Assembly: GCA_030035585.1 (NCBI GenBank)
Contig: CM057480.1
Location: forward strand, 6,255,001 to 6,319,000
DNA from: Dugong dugon
Taxonomy: Eukaryota > Chordata > Mammalia > Sirenia > Dugongidae
Length of the DNA stretch: 64,000 nt
Direction of reading: 5' to 3'
A model generated the notes under the pieces. That model saw only the letters and a program-made list of their open reading frames with translations, had not been told where the DNA came from and ran no database searches. How positions within the stretch are numbered: position 1 is the stretch's first letter; each line of letters opens with the position of its first letter. Made by a program: the position numbers and the translations under genes. Of the stretch, positions 47,944 to 60,885 are shown piece by piece.

Positions 47944-48519
47944 TAAGTCCGTGAGCCTGGGGAGCACCTTCTTTCTGACTCACCTGACTTCCCCACCAAG
48001 GCTCGTGGAGGGGGATCCATCGTCTGCTCTGTTGGGACTCTGGGGTGGGCAGAGTGCAGTAAGGAGTGGCTTCCAGCATTTCTTCAAAGTTTTGTTTTGA
48101 GTTCGCAAACAAAAGCAGTTTTCTGACTTTTATCACAGTTTTCCCCTTATTTTGTTACTCGAATTGTCTTTTTAAGTTACAAAACTGATACATGTTAATA
48201 AAAGTGTAAAACAATACAGATGTATAAAGTACAAAGTGAGTTCCTTTCTTTTTCTGTACTTCAGAGGTAACAGCTCTTAACAGCTTGGTATATATTCTTT
48301 ACCCTTCTTCTCTGCGCAGTTTATCTACTTACATATGTATAGGCCACCACCTGTCTGTCAGTTTGTTGTACTGTGGAAGCCTGCATGTTGCTGTGATGCT
48401 GGAAACTATGCCACCTGTATTTCAAACACCAGCAGGGTCACCCATGGTGGACAGGCTTCAGCAGAGCTTCCAGACTAAGACAGACTAGGGAGAAAGGCCT
48501 GACAATATTTACTTCAAAC

Positions 48520-48660
48520 AATTAGCCATGAAAACCTTATGGATCGCAATACAACGTTGTCCGCCTCACTTGTTTTGGACACGGCATCAGGAGGAATCAC
48601 TCGCTAGAGGAGGACCATGTGCCTGGTGAAGCAGACGGTCAGCGAGGGTGAGGGAGACTC
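48520..48660 (+). repeat. RTE LINE scrap
   Basis: Short diverged piece homologous to 3770-3860 (GACACGGCATCAGGAGGAATC). Confidence 0.6.
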
Positions 48661-48759
48661 TCTTAGTCATCTCTTAGTTCTTTTACTCAGACTTTGTGTG
48701 TGTGTCTGTGTGTACTCATTTCTAGGTGATCTCATCCCTCCCATGATCCTTCTAAAATG

Positions 48760-49290
48760 TACACCAGTCACATCACACTTCTCCTCAAACACTCCAGTGG
48801 CTCTGACTTCACCCAGAGTAAGATTTATCTCTCATCATAGCCTACAAGGCCCTACAGGGCCTGCTTCCCCGCTCCCTCTCTGACCTCATTTCCTACTACT
48901 CCCTGTGTCTCTCCCTCAGCTGTAGCCCCAGTGGCTTCCTTGTGGTTCCTCATTCACCCCAGGGCTGTTCACTCCTTAGGAAGTAGTCAGCAGGAATGCA
49001 CTTCCCTTAATATCTTCTTGGCCAACTCTTCTGCCATCTTCAAGGCTTTGCTGAAATCTTACCTTCTCAATGATGCCTACCCTACAAACTGTTTCCTACC
49101 CTCACCTTCTCCTCAGAATCCCAGCCTCCACAACCGGCATCGTTTTCTAACATATTGTGTAATTTACATGCTATATGAATTGTCTCCTCTTTCTAGAATA
49201 TCTTTTTTGTTCATTAATGTTACCCAGGCACCTAGAACAAACCTGGCAAATAGTAGATGCTCAATTAACATTTGTTAAGTGCATCAAATA
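48760..49290 (-). repeat. L2 LINE 3' end, antisense
   Basis: Ancient L2-type text (block with CATAGCCTACAAGGCCCTAC) ending near a run similar to the L2 tail. Confidence 0.6.
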
Positions 49291-49337
49291 AATTATAGCA
49301 CAGAAAAAGAATTCAAAAGCTTTAATATACAGAGAAA

Positions 49338-49535
49338 AGGAACCCTGCTGTTGCAGTGGTTAGAGCGCTTGGCTGCGAACAGAAAGGAAGGTCAGTGATT
49401 CAAACTCACCAGCTGCTCTGTGGGAGAAAGATGTGGCCGTCTGCTTCCATAAACATTACAGCCTTGGAGACCCAATGGGACCATTCTACTCTGGGGTCGC
49501 TATGAGTTGGAATTGATTTGATGGGAACAAGTTTT
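49338..49535 (+). mobile_element. AfroSINE, long form
   Basis: Plus-strand copy with tRNA-like head GGAACCCTGCTGTTGCAGTG. Confidence 0.9.
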
Positions 49536-49549
49536 GTTACTATGCAAAG

Positions 49550-49757
49550 GGGTCCCTGGGTGGTGCAAAGTTACATGCTTGGCTGCTAACCAAGCAGTTG
49601 TAGGTTCAAGTCCACCCAGAGGCATCTCAGAAGAAAGGCCTGGTGATCTGCTTCTAAAAAGTCAACCACTGAAAACCCTGTGGAGCACAGTTCTACTCTG
49701 ACACACGTGGGGTTGTTGTGAGTCAGAGTCAACTCCATGGTAACTGGTTTTTTGTTT
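49550..49757 (+). mobile_element. AfroSINE, diverged subfamily
   Basis: Head GGGGTCCCTGGGTGGTGCAA differs consistently from the main type. The copies at 1325, 54178 and 58404 share several of these differences (GAGGCATCTCAGAAGAAAGG region), so this is an older subfamily. Confidence 0.85.
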
Positions 49758-50119
49758 TAATGCATCCAGATCAAAGCCCGATGGCCAGTTGAGATCAGTG
49801 GTCTTGACCAATGACACAGGTCCCCGGGGCCGGGAGAATCAGAACATCTTGTTTTAGACTGAGTTGGATGTTATGCAAACTGCAGGTGAGGGGATGGACT
49901 AACATTTATTGAGCCTCTTTTGTGTCTAGTTTGAATAAATCTAAAACCCTCTGTAATGTTCTAGTAGCACCTGAAGTCCTCTAACTTCAGGAGAGGAGAG
50001 AATCAGTATCAGCACAAAGCTGAGTCCCATGAGGTGGAAGTCAGACATACCTCTGCTCTCCAACCTTTTTACCAGTTCTGACACCAGCTACCCATCCCAT
50101 GGCACTTCCTACTTCTCTG

Positions 50120-51120
50120 CTGTGTTTGATAATTCATTACAGTAGCCACACAGAACTCACAGACCATACTTACTGTTAAGTGCTTTATTAAGGAAGTAAC
50201 AGGCTACAACTCAGGATCAGGATCAGAAAGCATGCAGGCAAAGTCTGGAAGCCTCCCCCAAAGAGGAGAGCACATCCCTCCCTTCTTCAGTGCAGTACAG
50301 CTCTCTCAGCTCCTCTTGGCCAAGCAGGCAGGCTCTTCTCTCTGCCATGCATGCCCCCTCTCACCTATGCTGGCCTCTTCTCAGCCCCCTTAAAGCAGAC
50401 CCCTCTTGGCCCTCTGAGGACTGAGCTCTCTGCCTTCTGCCTCCCTGCCATCAGCCTCCCCAGCTGCTAACTGACCAGCTCACAGCCAGTGTAGGTTTTG
50501 TTCAGCTTTCTGAGCTGTGTTCCTAGCAGTAGGTTTTTGCTGTCACCACCAGCTCTGCCTCAGGACCGCTTCTGAGCCTCTGGCTATCTCTAGTGTTACA
50601 GCCCTTGACCTGTGGTATAGCTCTTCCTCACCTCCTCTCTCTCTGCTCCTGTCTTGCCTCTTTTTCCTGTTTCTTTCTTCTTCTCTCTGCCAGCTCTCTG
50701 CATATATAAGCAAACTCTTGGTCATTTTCAAGGCATGGCCCTCCCACCAGGGCCATGAACTGACCAATCCCCTCTTGGTAGGCTGCAGTCATGTCATTTG
50801 CATAGTAGACCATAGTCACTTCGTTTGCATCAGTATATTGACCAATCCCTGCAAAGTGCGTAAAATAGACCAATCACAGGGCAGGCTGTAGTCCAAGACC
50901 AGACAAAAAGTATCAAACCTTCAAGTTGTTTACAGCTTACCCAGGAAATGTCAGTCAATCTGATCAAAAGTAACAAAACTTCCAGGGTAGAAAACCAGGG
51001 CAAAGGTAACTCCTCAGGGCTTAGGAGAAAAAATCTCATAAGCTGACTTGCCAAAGAACCAAGGCAAAAGGCCACGTGCAGGAACTCACTTTACCACTCA
51101 CACTCCTTACGTGGCCTATA
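50120..51120 (-). repeat. Possible old LTR
   Basis: CT-rich block starting near a TTTATTA-type element (AATAAA on the minus strand at about 50190), without clear ends or target duplication. Offered only as a likely ancient LTR-derived piece. Confidence 0.3.
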
Positions 51121-51984
51121 TGCGCCGCGTGCTCTGGCTTCTGTGTGCTTAATGCCCCTCAACTGCATGCAGGTCTCCGCACCAATATCGCCACTTCTCA
51201 GAGAGGCCTTCCGTGGTTATTCCAACTAAAATAGATCTCCCCATACACCGCCCATCTCTGTCAGAGCCCCTCCTTCATTTCCTTTTTATCTCCTGGTTCA
51301 ACTGAAATAATTTCCTAGTTTGTTTTCTGAATCATCCTCACTACAATGGAAGCTTGTCTTGGTCACTTCTGAATCTCCAGTACCAAGTACACCACCTGCA
51401 CCACCTCCCAACCTAACGTGTGTCGAATGAAGAGAAACGAATGCCAGGCGCCATTGAATCCTCACAGCAACCACTGAGGTTGAGTGCTGGGGGTTAGGGG
51501 GTACAGTAACTGACTCTTGTTTCTCTACCCACATTTGAAACCAACTGAGAGAGGGTGGGGGAGGGGGAGGGAAGGAGAAAGGAAGAGAGAGAGGGGTGAG
51601 TGAGCAAAATACCACCTTTTTATTACTGATACTTTCCAATTACTGGCAGAGCCAAATGACTACAGTCTTCTCTATATGGCAGAGAAAGATAAGACACAAA
51701 CTACAGTCTGAGGCAGGCAGATCCCAAAAGGGACAGTAGGGTGAGATGATGTGAGCATGCCCAGTTTCTGTCACCTAGGGAAGAAGAAGTAGAGCGCAAG
51801 GCATGAGGCTAGGAATGTTACCCTCAGAAAGGTCCCTCTGCACTGAAACACGAGGAGTTGGGAATAAATGTTCCCTTCTGCTATTAAGGATCTTACCGAC
51901 AATCATACAGTGGGACAGCCGGGATTTAGACGTAAGTATGTCTCTGATATCTCTACCGCTTCTGTATTTAGGCTTTTCTGTGGT

Positions 51985-51987
<3 letters not shown>

Positions 51988-52022
<35 letters not shown>
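51988..52022. repeat. Poly(T) run
   Basis: More than 30 consecutive T. It may be the tail of a lost antisense retroposon, but no body is recognisable next to it. Confidence 0.9.
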
Positions 52023-52023
<1 letters not shown>

Positions 52024-52581
52024 ACCTTTTTGACAGGGATGGAGTCTTGCTACCCTTTACTTTTTTCCTTAGGTAGTCTTGCCTGCCACTGTCCCCCTCA
52101 CCCAGTTCCTTTCCCTTCTGTCTACAGAGTTCTGTAAATTCTCATCTCCTCTAATATTTCTTTCCTAAGTTGTGTGTTACAAGTGAATTCTAAACAGTCC
52201 ATCTCTGGGGTGCCGAGACAGATTCTGGTTCAGGATGAAAGTGGTCTTCAAAATTAGTAGGTTTTGAGGGAGAGGCATGCCCAGACACCATTTTCTAGAG
52301 GTTTCAGAGTTCCGTTTGTTTTCTTTCGTTTTGTTGTAATCTTCCGTCTTTATGTTCTAGTCAGTTTTAACACGTATTGCCTTGGAAACTTGAATCGATA
52401 TATATGACCTCAACTCAAACATCACTTCTGCCTTCCTGAATTTAGATCTTTATTTGGGGAGAGCGTTTCGCTTTCAGCCAAAGCTCATGAAACAGAAAAA
52501 TCTCTGCTGGTACACAGCTGGCAGCAGAAAAGAATTGTGCTTTTCTATTTTTTTTTTTTTTACCCAGGGCAGCTCTTCTAA

Positions 52582-52728
<147 letters not shown>

Positions 52729-53092
52729 TAGTGCCAGAACCTCTGTAAAGGTCTGGAGGGTGTGCTCTTGGAGATTGCTTTCTAAGGTTGGTTTCTCTAG
52801 ACAGAGACCGTGAGGTGAGGACTCACTGGATGTGGTTTATCAGGAAGTCTTCCAAAGAAAAGCCAGCAGGGGTTGGCAGTGAGGAAGTGGACAGGGAAGG
52901 GAAGGGGGTCAAGCAATGGTGTGCTATTAAGCAAAGTCCCACAGTGGTGGTAAGGCAGAAGGTGACTTTGGCTCAATCTCACATGGGATCTCTGGAGAGA
53001 GTGCAGGTCATCTCAGAGTTTTCCTGATCAGGGAGCTGGGGTATTTATACTGCCACCCCTGTCAGTCATTGGTTAAGGCTTGTGTCTTAGTC

Positions 53093-53601
53093 ATCTAGTG
53101 CTGCTGTAACAGAAATACCACAAGTGGATGTCTTTAACAAAGAGAAGTTTATTCTCTTACAGTCTAGTAGGCTAGAAGTCTGAAGTCAGGCACCAGCTCC
53201 AGGGGAAGGTTTTCTCTCTCTGTTGGCTCTTGGGGAAAGTCCTTGTCATCAATCTTCCCCTGGTCTAGGAGCTTCTCAGCACAGGGACCCCAGGTCCAAA
53301 GGACGCATGCTCCTGGCTCTACTTTCTTGGTGGTATGGGGTCCTCTTGTCTCCTGTTTGCTTCTCTCTTTTATATCTCAAAAGAGATTGACTCAAGTTAC
53401 AACGTAATCTTGTAGATTGAGTCCTGACTCATTAACATGAATGCCTCTAATCCCACCTCATTAACATCATAGAGATTAGGATTTGCAGCATGTAGGATAA
53501 TCACATTAGATCACAAAATAGTGGGCAATCACACAATACTGGGAATCATGGCCTAGCCAAGTTGATATGTATTTTTGGGGGACACAATTCAATCCATGGC
53601 A
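53093..53601 (-). mobile_element. Solo LTR, ERV family 2
   Basis: TGTCTTAGTC at 53093 and CCATGGCA at 53601. Matches the reverse complement of 61232-61746 over its full length. No internal region. Target duplication not clear. Confidence 0.8.
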
Positions 53602-53774
53602 GTTTTTTAACCATAAAAGTAAATTAAAACGATCCTTTGAATCCCAAACATAGGCAGAGGTTCGGATTCTGGAGGGAGACAGGGCAGAGCCAGAAGAAAG
53701 CAGATGCCCCACTTTCTTCAGTGATCTCGAATGAATGTGTAAGGCTTCTAAGTCTTCTCTCTTCCCTCATGAGC

Positions 53775-54040
53775 AAGTGTTATCAGTTAGCTTTTGCTGT
53801 GTAACAAACTACCCCGAGATGTAGTGGCTAGAAATAACAATGATATGTTTAGCTCAGGATTTTGTGGATCAGCAGTGTGTGCTGTGCTTAGCTGGGCAGT
53901 TCTGCTGGTCTCATCTGGGCTCGTGTGAGTCAGCTGCCCCTCAGCTAGGTGGCCTTGCTTCTAGGAGTTGGCTGGCTGTCTGCTGGGGGGATAGGGTGAC
54001 TGGGCCCTGTGTTTCTCATTATCTAACAGGCTAGCCTAGG
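53775..54040 (+). repeat. Old mammalian interspersed repeat (MER/LTR-like)
   Basis: Diverged relative of 25741-26330 (TTTTGCTGTGTAACAAACTACC). Confidence 0.45.
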
Positions 54041-54177
54041 CTTTGCACCTTACAGGGCTTCAAACAGGTTGTGTGTGTGCAAGTGTGTGCCCCTCCTGCC
54101 CATGGTTGTAGTACATGAAGCCAGAGATTGGGGACATCTATTCGTGTCCTAGAGGACCCAAGGTCAAAGCCATGATT

Positions 54178-54398
54178 TAGAAGAAAAACCCAGTCGCTGT
54201 GGAGTTGATTCTGACTCATGGTGATGCCATGTGTTTGAGAGTACAGCTGTGCTCCATAGGGTTTTTAATGGCTTTGACCTTTCAGAAGTAGATCACCAGG
54301 CCTTTCTTTTGAGGAGCCTCTGGGTGGATTCGAACCGCCAACCTTTTGGTTAGTAGCTGAGCGCTTAACCATTTGCAGCACTCAGATTCCAAAGCTAG
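54178..54398 (-). mobile_element. AfroSINE, older subfamily
   Basis: Minus-strand copy with the GGAGCCTCTGGGTGGATTCG head variant. Confidence 0.9.
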
Positions 54399-54401
54399 GA
54401 T

Positions 54402-54597
54402 ACCAAACCTACTGCTGTCGAGCCGATTCCGGTTCATGGCGACCCTGTAGGACAGAGTAGAACTGTTTCCGAGGCTGTAAATCTTTATGGAAGCAGACTG
54501 CGACATCTTTCTCTCATGGAGTGGCTGGTGGGTTCAGACCTCCGACATTTCAGTTAGCAGCAGAGTGCTTTAACCGCTGCTCCACGAGGGCTCCTGA
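54402..54597 (-). mobile_element. AfroSINE, long form
   Basis: Minus-strand copy adjoining the previous one. Confidence 0.95.
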
Positions 54598-55029
54598 TAG
54601 TCATGATAGTGACTTCAAAATTGTAGTCAGAGCAAACTGGTATAATGTGCCTTGGGATCACTTTCACTGAGAGGAACACAGCATCGGTTCAGTAATATTC
54701 CTTCCGGCAATCCATAACCTGAATGGCATCATGAGGAAACATTAGCCAAACCCAAACTGTGAAACATCCCACAAATAACTGGCCTGTGCTCTGAAAGATT
54801 TCAAGGATAAGAAAGACAGAGAAAGGCCAAGGAAGTGTTCTAGATTAAAATAAACTAAAAGCAGTTGACAATGAACTGCAGTTCGTGATCCTGGATGTAT
54901 CCTGGACCAGGAAAAATATCTGTAAAAGGCATGATTTAGATAATTGATGAAATTTGAATATGGATTATGAATTAGGTAATAGTATTTTATCAGTATTTAA
55001 ATTTCCTGATTTTGGTAATAATACTGAAG

Positions 55030-55280
55030 TTATATAAGAAAATATCCTTACCAAATGGGCAACACCTGCCCAAAAGCAAAGACAAGAAAGCAGGAAGGGA
55101 CAGGAAAACTGGATGAATGGACGTGGGGAACTCCGGGTGTAAAGGGAAAGGGGGAGAGTGCTGACACATTGCAGGGATGGCAAACCAGGGACACAAAACA
55201 ATTTGCGTATAGAGTTTTGAATGAGAAACTAACTTGTGCTGTAAACTTCCACCTTAAGGACAATAAAATGTAAAAAAAAG
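55030..55280 (+). mobile_element. 5'-truncated LINE 3' end
   Basis: Older, shorter member of the family at 2823, 28085 and 35515, with A tail at 55265. A further A-tailed 3' end at about 55320-55510 looks like a related but distinct element. Confidence 0.65.
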
Positions 55281-55604
55281 TAAAAAAGACAAAAAAATGA
55301 CTTATACGGTCAACAGTTACTTTAAAACAAAGATGAGAATATAAGGGGGCAGAGAAACTAGATTAATGGAAACGAAACAACCAAAACAGAAATGTGAATG
55401 TTCATGCGTTGTGGAGAATGTAACCAATGTCACTGAGCAATTTATGTAGAAATTGTTGAATAAACAAACTTCTGTGTAAACCTTCACCAAAAACACAATA
55501 AAATATTATTTTAAAAAAAGTCCTTGTTCATAGGAAATCCACACTGAGGAAATCTAGGGTCAAAGGGACATCGTCTCTACCATGTACTTTCAAATGGTTC
55601 AGAA

Positions 55605-55690
55605 AAAAAACTATATATACATATATGTGTACACATATGTACATACATGTATGTATACACATATGCATACATAGATGTGTATATGCACAT
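55605..55690. repeat. ATGT/ACAT simple repeat
   Basis: Alternating purine-pyrimidine repeats (TATGTGTACACATATG). A similar stretch follows the SINE at 55910-55980. Confidence 0.9.
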
Positions 55691-55910
55691 ATGAGGAGCA
55701 CTGGTGGTGCAGTGGTTAAGTGCTCAGCTACTAACTGAAAGGTGAGCAGCTTGAGGCTTCCAGCCACTCTGCAGGAGAAAGATGTGGCAGTCTGCTTCCG
55801 TAAAGATTTACAGCCTTGGGAGCCCTATAGGGCAGTTCTACTCTGTACTATGGGGTCGCTGTGAGTTGGAATCGACTCAAAGCCGATGAGTTTAGGGTTT
55901 TTTTTTTCAT
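55691..55910 (+). mobile_element. AfroSINE, long form
   Basis: Plus-strand copy GGAGCACTGGTGGTGCAGTG to T-rich end. Confidence 0.95.
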
Positions 55911-57392
55911 ACACACATGTATATACACATATAGACATGTATGTGTGTATGCGTATCTGTGTCTGTCTAGGTGTATAAGAGAGAGACAAAAGATGAAACA
56001 AATAGGGCCAAATGTAAACGCGTTAGATGGATAAAGGGTATATGGGAGTTCCTTGTACTATTCTTACAGTATTTCTCTAAGTTTGAAATGATAAAAAATG
56101 TAAAGTTTCCCTAAAAAATCAAAAGGCCTACCTACTTCCATCTCAAAACAAAAACAAACAAGCAAAAATGTCTCTGAGTCATGGGGAGCTAACAGGTGAA
56201 ATGAAATTGGAAGGAGCTGGGACCCAGGCCCAGCAAGGACGGGCACCAGGAGGCCCAGCTGCAGATGGACAGCGTGTGTCAGAGACATAGTGTTGCCGTG
56301 CCCGCAGCAGCCTTTGAGGTCCCAGGGCTTCCTGCCACTAGTGAGCCACATATATGCCGTGTCTCTTGTGATGCCTGTAAAATGGCTAGGTGCCATTTTA
56401 ACTGTACATCATGATCAAAGTGCTTAAGGGCCCTGCCATTCGGAGCAGTTAGCCCGAGTCCAGCCTGGCCTCCCCTCACCACTGACACTTCCCAGGTCGA
56501 GAGGACTGCATGGAGCAGGGCTTGTACATGGGAAACTAGACCGTGGAGGGGACTCGGGAACACGTGCTGAGGTGGTGTTAGAGCCCCAGGGCTGCCCTAT
56601 GTTGGGGTGTCCAGAAGTACAGGATGGATTCCCCAGGGCCACTCAGAGAGCTTTGTCCCTGTTCCTCTGCCTTCCCTCCTCAGGAAGACCTAGTAAACTG
56701 CTCCCTGAAGGCCCTCCATCTCCTCTGTTGAGTTGCTTCCTTTCCTCAGTGGACCTTAGCACACTCATCAGGGGAAATCTGCTTGCTTAAGGAAGGAGCC
56801 GGTCTTCATGGAGGCCAAGGAGAACAGACAGCTCCTTGAGGTTCCTGTGTGAATGTAGGTGAGATCTGGCACAGGGCACACCCCTGTTGCAGTATTATCT
56901 CCAAAGGTTGCCTTTTTTCCGGATGATGCTTCCTGGCACTTGGCTCTGGGCTACTTCTCTTTGGCAAGATGGGAAGACTGGAGAGGGCCGACTTCTAAGA
57001 TGGCAGCCATATGCCTCATCAAGAGCCCAGAAGGGAAACAGGGCCTGTGGAATGTTCAGACAGCTTCCGCATATGTTTCTTTTTTTAAATAAAGTTCATC
57101 ATGAATGTAGACTTTTCTCATTTTCCTTCCAGTATTTTTGTTTCACTGACAGTGAATTTCCAGCCCCGTGATGATCTCACTTAAACTAATAAGTAAAGTT
57201 ATTTTTAACCAACTGGATGCTCATGAAATAAGCTGCTTCCACTTGGGCTCTCAGGCTTTGCTTGTCTTGGCAGCTTGTCTGTGGGGTCGGTGGCTTGGGG
57301 TCTGGAGACTTCAAGTCTCCTCTCACCTCCTCTCTGTTCCACCCACAAGACTCCACTCTTCATCTGCTTCTATTTTTCATCCTTTGAGGCAG

Positions 57393-57712
57393 AACGAACA
57401 AATCTGTCTTGGAAGAAGTACAACCAGACTGCTCCATAGAAGCAAGGATTGCGAGACTACGTCTCACATACTTTGGACATGTTATCAGGAGGGATCAGTC
57501 CCTGGAGAAGGACATCATGCCTGGTAAAGTAGAGGGTCTGCGCAAAAGAGAAAGACCCTCAACAAGTTGGACTGACACAGTGGCCGCAACAATGAGCTCA
57601 AGCACAGCAACGATTGTGAGGATGGTGCAGGACCCGGCAGTGTTTCATTCTGTTCTACCTAGGGTTGCTATGAGTCGGAACCAACGTGACGGCACCTAAC
57701 AACAGCAGCAGG
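57393..57712 (+). mobile_element. RTE LINE 3' end
   Basis: Frame 57409-57699 retains RTE C-terminal sequence (FGHVIRRDQSLEKDIMPG). Ends GACGGCACCTAACAACAGC, an intact RTE tail. Confidence 0.9.
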
Positions 57713-57715
57713 GCA

Positions 57716-57900
57716 GGGCTAGGAGCCCTAGTGGCTCGGTGGTTAAGCGCTCAGCTGCTAAGTGAAAGGTTGGCAGATGCAGCAGTCTGCTTCTGTAAAG
57801 ATTTACAGCCTTGGAAACCCTGTGGGGCAATTCTAGTCTATCCTATCGGGTCGCTATGAGTCGGAATTTGACACAGTGGCAGTGGGTTTGCGTTTAAGAC
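57716..57900 (+). mobile_element. AfroSINE with deletion
   Basis: Plus-strand copy lacking the part between the B box and the central block. Confidence 0.9.
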
Positions 57901-58339
57901 AGGGCTGGCCCTGCTTCCCTTCCCCACCTCCCCTTTTTAGTACTGCACTCCTCTTCCCCTGCTTACTTTACTATTGCTTATGTTTTTCTCAAAATCAGAA
58001 ATGAAACTCTTCCTTTCTGTCATCAGAAAGAGAACTGGTCGCTAGCCTGTCTTTGAGAGTGATCAGGAATTTTTGAAAGTAGCCAATTCGTAGGTCTTCC
58101 TGGAGGAAGGCCTCAGGAATGACTTTGGGGAAATCCTCCAGTTGTGGTTGTGAGAATGGAACCAATTAATCACACTGCTTTGAACAGCTGGTAGAGCTTA
58201 TTTGACTCAGGGTTTCCTGGTGAGTGTGGAAGAACCTAGCTGGTGACCGTTGACCTGGCGTTGAGCCTTCGTTCACTTCTTTATTCATCCAGGATCGTGC
58301 AAAGTCTGGTGCTCAGACTTGTGGGTGCTTCATATATAT

Positions 58340-58580
58340 ACTCACGGGGTCGCCAGGAGTCAAAATGATTTGATAGCAACTGGTTTGGTTTTTTATATGT
58401 ATCAGGAGTTTCTAGGTGATGCTTAAGTTTGATTACTAGCAGAAATGTTGGTGGTTTAAACCTACCAGGTGGGCCCCAGAAGACAGACCTGAAGATCTGC
58501 TTCTGAAAGTTCAGTCTTGAAAACCACATGGGGTCACCGTGAGTCAGAATCAACTTGACAGCAACTAACAACAACAGTGT
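58340..58580 (+). mobile_element. Two AfroSINE-related pieces, the second with an RTE-type tail
   Basis: 58340-58393 is a 3' end scrap. 58404-58580 is a copy of the older subfamily whose tail reads GACAGCAACTAACAACAACA, like the RTE end and unlike the usual AATGGGTTTGG tail. Confidence 0.8.
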
Positions 58581-58665
58581 ATATATTGTATGTGTGTGTA
58601 TGCATGTGTATATGTTTACTTATAAATGTATGTATGTGTGTATGTATATATAATATGTTTACACC
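58575..58665. repeat. TGTA/TATG simple repeat
   Basis: Alternating purine-pyrimidine run. Confidence 0.9.
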
Positions 58666-58669
58666 TGTG

Positions 58670-59890
58670 TAGTCAAAACCCGATTAAGATACAGAACATT
58701 TCCTTCACCCAGGAAGTTCCTGGAGCGCTTTTCCATTAATCCTTGGCCCTTCCCACTCCACCAAAGCCACAGCAATCTCTGCCCTGATTCTGTCACCGTA
58801 ATTAGTTTTGCCTGTTATTCAGGGTAGGTTTGTTGTTGTTGTTGTTGTTGAGAATATACATGGCAAAACATATGCCAGTTCAACAGTTTCTACATGTACA
58901 ATTCAGTGACATTGATTACATTCTTAAAGTTGTGCAGCCATTCTCACCCTCCTTTTCTGAGTTGCTCCTCATTTGTTAACAAAAATTCACTGCCCCCTAA
59001 GCTTCCTGTCTAATCTTTCAAGTTGCTTTTGTCAGTTTGATCCCATATAGGTAGTTCTTAGACATTATCATAATGATCAAGGCAGACATTTTTTGCTAGT
59101 TAAGCTAAACTATTGCTTCCTTTTCAGAGGACTTCAGGGGATAGTTTTGGTTTAAGGTTTAACGATTATCTCAGGGCAGTAGTTTCAGGGGTTCATCCAA
59201 ACTTCATGGCTCCAGGAAGTCTGGAGTCCATGAGAATTTTGAAATTCTGTATTTCCCCCCTTTTGATCAAGATTCTTCTGTAAAATCTTTGACCAAAATA
59301 TTTAGTAATGGTGGCCAGGCACCATACAGTTCTGGTCTCATGGCAGAGGAGGCAGTTATTCATGGAGGCAGTTAGCCACACATTCCATATCCTCCTTTAG
59401 TTAACTAGGATGTCCCACGGAACCATGACCCTAGACTTCCAAATCAAGAAACTAAACCCCATGAGGATTTTGGTTGTGCATAAGCAGCCTCAGCAGTTAC
59501 TCTTTTTTTTTTTTTTCTTTCTGTTGTTGTTGTAAATATGTCTATCACACAACGTTTGCCAATTCACCTTTTTACAGGTGTACAGCTTATTGACAGCAAT
59601 TACAATAATCAGCTGTGCAGCCCTACCCTTAATGTGATTTTTCCATCACTGTTAACCCCCCCACTTCTCCCTCCCTCCCACCCATGGTAACCACTAATAA
59701 ACTTTGTTCTCTATACATTTGCTTTTTCGTTTTATATAAGTGAGGTCACACAGTATTTGTCCTTTTGTGATTGACTTATTTCATTCAGTATAATGTCTTC
59801 CAGCTCCATCCCTATTGTAGCATGTATCAAGACTTCCTTTCTCCTTCGTGTCTTCATTTCTGGCTGAGCAGTATTCCATTTCAGGGTAGG
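58670..59890 (-). repeat. L1-derived sequence, antisense
   Basis: Two segments with typical antisense L1 text (around 58676-58960 and 59515-59890, the latter with TTCCAGCTCCATCC). The part between may belong to the same element, but I am less sure. Confidence 0.5.
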
Positions 59891-60089
59891 TTTTGGTCTA
59901 CAGCGATAGTTTTCCATGGTCCCTGGATTACCAGCATCAACATCGATCAGAAACTCATTAGAAATGCAAATTCTGGGCTACCAACCCAGACCTACTGAGT
60001 CAGATACTCAAGAACATGCCAGTCTGTGTTTTTACAGTCCCTCCAAGTGATTCTGAGGTACACTCAAGTTTAAGAACTACTAATATAGT

Positions 60090-60290
60090 TTGAGGAGCCC
60101 TGGTGGCGCAGTGGTTAAAGCGATCAGCTGCTAACTGGAAGGTCAACAGTTCAAAACTACCAGCAGCTCCGCAGGAGAAAGGTGTGGCAGTCTGCTTCCC
60201 TAGAGATTTACAGCCTTTACTCATATGGGGTCACTATGAGTCAGAATTGACTCCCTGGCAGTGGGTTTTGATGGGAATATAGTTCAAGAG
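60090..60290 (+). mobile_element. AfroSINE
   Basis: Plus-strand copy GGAGCCCTGGTGGCGCAGTG to GACTCCCTGGCAGTGGG. Confidence 0.95.
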
Positions 60291-60399
60291 CCAACACTAA
60301 AACTGAGCAGAATGGGGAGGGCAATGCTGGTTTTGTATTGGCTGGAGTAGGGTAGGAAGGAACTGGGCTGGAGGGAACTAAAGAGGTCTTCTTCACACC

Positions 60400-60720
60400 A
60401 CTTTGTTGTTGTTCACTACCCTTGAGTTGGCACCCCGACCCATGGCGACAGCATGCACAATGCAACGAAACACTTCCTGGTCCTGTGACATCCCTGTGAT
60501 CAGGATCACCATTTTCTTTAGCTGATTTTTGGAAGTAGATTGCCAGGCCTTTCTTCCTAGTTCACCTTAGTTTGGAAGTGCCACTGAAACCTGTTCAGCA
60601 TCTTAGAAAGACCCAAGCCTCCACTGACAAATGGGTGGTGGCTATGCTTGGTATGCATTAGCTGGAAACCCAGATCTTCCTCATGGAAGGTGAGAATTCC
60701 ACCACTGAACCACCAGTGTC
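60400..60720 (-). mobile_element. AfroSINE-related longer SINE
   Basis: Shares the tail region (TTGAGTTGGCACCCCGACCC) and the GCCAGGCCTTTCTTCC block with the older AfroSINE subfamily but has a different and longer middle. Probably another afrotherian SINE type. Confidence 0.6.
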
Positions 60721-60721
60721 C

Positions 60722-60885
60722 CTCACGTAGCTTGTTGTGTGCCGTTGAGTGGATTCCGACTCAGCAACCCTATACGAGAGCAGAACTGCCCCATATGGTT
60801 TCCAAGGAGCGGCTGGTGGATTTGAACTGCTGACCTGTTGGTTAGCAGCTGAACGCTTAACCGCCCTGCCACGAGGGCTCCTTCA
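60722..60885 (-). mobile_element. AfroSINE, short form
   Basis: Minus-strand copy ending CACGAGGGCTCC. Confidence 0.95.

Noticed and set aside
50517-50891. 124-codon frame in SUSD5 intron 2
   Set aside because: CT-rich sequence giving Ser/Leu-rich text; no homology recognised.
58281-58574. 97-codon minus-strand frame
   Set aside because: Antisense of two SINE pieces.
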